Assembly: GCA_029547045.1 (NCBI GenBank)
Contig: JAKPQL010000096.1
Span: forward strand, 1-41,602
Source: Deltaproteobacteria bacterium
GTDB taxonomy: Bacteria; Desulfobacterota; Desulfomonilia; UBA1062
Direction: 5' to 3'
Length of the DNA stretch: 41,602 nucleotides
The notes under the pieces are model-generated. The model searched no databases and had not been told where the DNA came from. It saw only the letters and a list, made by a program, of their open reading frames with translations. Positions 40,032-41,602 of this stretch are shown here, piece after piece. Position 1 is the first letter of the stretch. Each line of letters begins with the position of its first letter. Both the position numbers and the translations under genes were made by a program.

Positions 40032-41602
40032 TCACTTCCTCCTGAGCCCCCTGAGACGTTCCATGTAATAGAACAGCACCGGGATGAAGAACATGGAGAA
40101 GCCCGTGGACACGATGATGCCCCCCATGGTGGGCAGGGCCAGGGCCGTCCTGAAGCTGGCGCCGGATCCGCCGAAGGCCTGGGGCAGCAGTCCGCAGATG
40201 ATGGCGATGTTGCACATGAGGATGGGCCGGAACTTCTCGGCGCAGGCATCCCTGATGGCGTCCGTCAGGCCGGAACCGGCGTTCATCAGCCGCATGGCCT
40301 CGTCGATAATGAGGATGGCATTGTTCACCACGATGCCCACGAGCATGACACTCGCCATCATTGCCATGAGGTTCATGGTAATGCCGGAGAAGAACAGGGC
40401 GTAGAAGACACCTGCCATGCCCAGCGGCACGGTGAGGATGATGGTGAACGGGTGGACATACGAGTTGAGGATGGCGGCCAGCAGCATGAAGGTGAGGATG
40501 GTGGCTATGGTGAAGGCCTCTGAGGTGGCTTCCCTGGCCTCCTGGTTCAGCTCCACGTCGCCCGCGAATTCGATGCGGTAGCCGGGCTTCATCTGGAGTT
40601 GCCTGAACCGCTCCTTGAGTATGTCCATGTTCTCGGTGAGCGAGAGGCGGCTGAAAAAGCTCGTCAGGGTGATCTTGCGCTCCTTGTCCTTCCGCTCGAT
40701 GCTGGCCTCGGCCCTGGCTGGGACAAAGGCTCCCACCTGGTTGACCGGGTTGAGTATCTCATCCTTGCCCAGGGGCACCAGGATGGCGCCCAGGAGATTG
40801 ACGGAGTCCTTGTAGGCGTCGTCCAGGGAGACGCTGATGTCGTACTCCTCTCCCTGCTCCCGCAGGACCGACGAGGTGTCGCCCTCGATGGAGGCCCTCA
40901 GGGCCGTGCCAACCTTGGCGTTGTTCCCGCCGTACCGGGGAGACGTGTAGGGATGGGGCACGAACCGCATCTCCCGCCTGGGCGTCTTGTAGGAGCTGAT
41001 GATGCTCTGGTAGTTGCCGGTGTCGTACATGACGCCCTTCACCTCGGAGGACAGGGTGACGAGCTCCCCATAGTCCGGCCCGAAGAGGTCCACGTCCATA
41101 TCGCCCTCGTTGCCGTGGCTGCGGCCGGCAACGATGCTGAACTCCAGGTCCGGTATGGTGCACAGCGGCGCCACCAGGGCATCGGCGATCTCCCTGTCGG
41201 ACCGGGCCCTCTGGTCGGTGGGGACGAGGCGTGCATGGACGTACAGGTCGTAGATCCCCTTGTTCTTGCCCCCCAGGCTCGAGGAATAGTCCCTGATCTC
41301 CGGGATCCTGGCGATGATCTCCTCGATCCTGCCCAGGACGTCCCGGCTCAGGATCACGGACGAGTCCTGGGGGACAGAGGCCTCGATGGTGATCTCGGAG
41401 CTGTCCGAGGACGGAAACGGCTCCCCGCCCACATACTTCATCAGGTACAACGACCCCGAGAAGATCATCAGCGTGAGGACAACGGTGGTTTTTTTCCACT
41501 GCATGCTCATGTCGAGGAGATGGAGATACTCCCGCTTCATCGCCTCGACCCAGCGGGAGAAGAACATGAGGTGCCTGCCGATGAACCCCCACCCCTGTTC
41601 CA
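40032..41602 (-). CDS. RND-family efflux pump, C-terminal half (runs off the window)
   Basis: At least 522 residues of a hydrophobe/amphiphile or metal efflux pump of the AcrB/CusA type; the frame stays open to the end of the window, so the N-terminal half is missing. Visible parts are the large periplasmic loop of the second half (MKYVGGEPFPSSDSSEITIE, with a membrane helix before it) and the C-terminal membrane bundle: AFTIATILTFMLLAAILNSY, FTIILTVPLGMAGVFYALFF, ASVMLVGIVVNNAILIIDEA and the closing helices after RPILMCNIAIICGLLPQAFG. The ATG at 41567 is internal. The substrate class cannot be told from this half. No membrane-fusion or outer-membrane gene is seen because its neighbours lie outside the window. 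Confidence 0.92.
   Translation of the reverse strand, partial: EQGWGFIGRHLMFFSRWVEAMKREYLHLLDMSMQWKKTTVVLTLMIFSGSLYLMKYVGGEPFPSSDSSEITIEASVPQDSSVILSRDVLGRIEEIIARIPEIRDYSSSLGGKNKGIYDLYVHARLVPTDQRARSDREIADALVAPLCTIPDLEFSIVAGRSHGNEGDMDVDLFGPDYGELVTLSSEVKGVMYDTGNYQSIISSYKTPRREMRFVPHPYTSPRYGGNNAKVGTALRASIEGDTSSVLREQGEEYDISVSLDDAYKDSVNLLGAILVPLGKDEILNPVNQVGAFVPARAEASIERKDKERKITLTSFFSRLSLTENMDILKERFRQLQMKPGYRIEFAGDVELNQEAREATSEAFTIATILTFMLLAAILNSYVHPFTIILTVPLGMAGVFYALFFSGITMNLMAMMASVMLVGIVVNNAILIIDEAMRLMNAGSGLTDAIRDACAEKFRPILMCNIAIICGLLPQAFGGSGASFRTALALPTMGGIIVSTGFSMFFIPVLFYYMERLRGLRRK

Noticed and set aside
1-41602. CRISPR arrays, tRNA or rRNA genes, insertion sequences, phage genes
   Set aside because: No regularly spaced repeats, no cloverleaf with a CCA end, and no transposase or integrase motifs were seen. 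The excisionase-like HTH in the tup regulator is a common DNA-binding fold, not evidence of a mobile element.

Overview
The window is a GC-rich chromosomal segment, gene-dense on both strands, with mostly standard housekeeping and accessory genes and no tRNA, rRNA, IS element or CRISPR array that I can see. The gene content points to a Deltaproteobacterium in the broad sense (Desulfobacterota or a relative). The clues are multi-PAS hybrid histidine kinases, a tungstate-type TupABC transporter, an acyl-CoA dehydrogenase/EtfBA operon, QueH, DUF3795, a GldA/F/G-like ABC operon with a DUF4340 protein, and PilZ/GGDEF signalling proteins. This assignment is inferred from gene families; no phylogenetic marker was compared.

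Layout. 1-7.7 kb holds two closely similar hybrid histidine kinases (the first with a broken-looking 5' end), a predicted outer-membrane barrel and a GAF histidine kinase. 7.9-13.3 kb holds an orphan amino-acid-type binding protein, an unusual metallophosphoesterase-nucleotidyltransferase fusion, a convergent LysA-like PLP decarboxylase, and a translationally coupled DUF2062-queH pair. 13.4-18.0 kb is a tungstate uptake locus on the minus strand: HTH/PBP-like regulator, divergent TupA paralogue, tupA, tupB, tupC. 18.2-19.6 kb has a Lys/Pro/Ala-rich basic protein and, divergently, wrbA. 19.6-22.6 kb is acyl-CoA dehydrogenase-etfB-etfA. 22.7-25.1 kb has a diguanylate cyclase, a long non-coding interval with a very convincing small-RNA gene, and a TrpR-like regulator. 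25.2-29.7 kb carries exonuclease III, an FNR-type oxidoreductase with arsC, a ferritin-like protein, and an alcohol dehydrogenase with a DUF3795 protein. 29.8-36.7 kb has a poly-glycine lipoprotein and a Gld-like ABC export operon ending in an alpha/beta hydrolase. 36.8-41.6 kb has two divergent PilZ proteins, an RNase HI with an N-terminal hybrid-binding domain, a Sel1-repeat protein, a stand-alone receiver protein and the C-terminal half of an RND pump that runs off the window.

How it fits together. At least seven proteins are sensory or second-messenger proteins (three histidine kinases, one receiver, one diguanylate cyclase, two PilZ proteins), so the segment is rich in signal transduction. 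The tungstate locus and the acyl-CoA dehydrogenase/ETF operon suit an anaerobe that uses tungsto- or molybdo-enzymes and fatty- or aromatic-acid oxidation. WrbA, the ferritin-like protein, exonuclease III and ArsC are stress functions.

The items most worth a second look are the promoter-hairpin-terminator small RNA at about 24.51-24.62 kb, the metallophosphoesterase-nucleotidyltransferase fusion at 8.9-10.6 kb, the divergent second TupA, and the dyad sitting inside the wrbA promoter.
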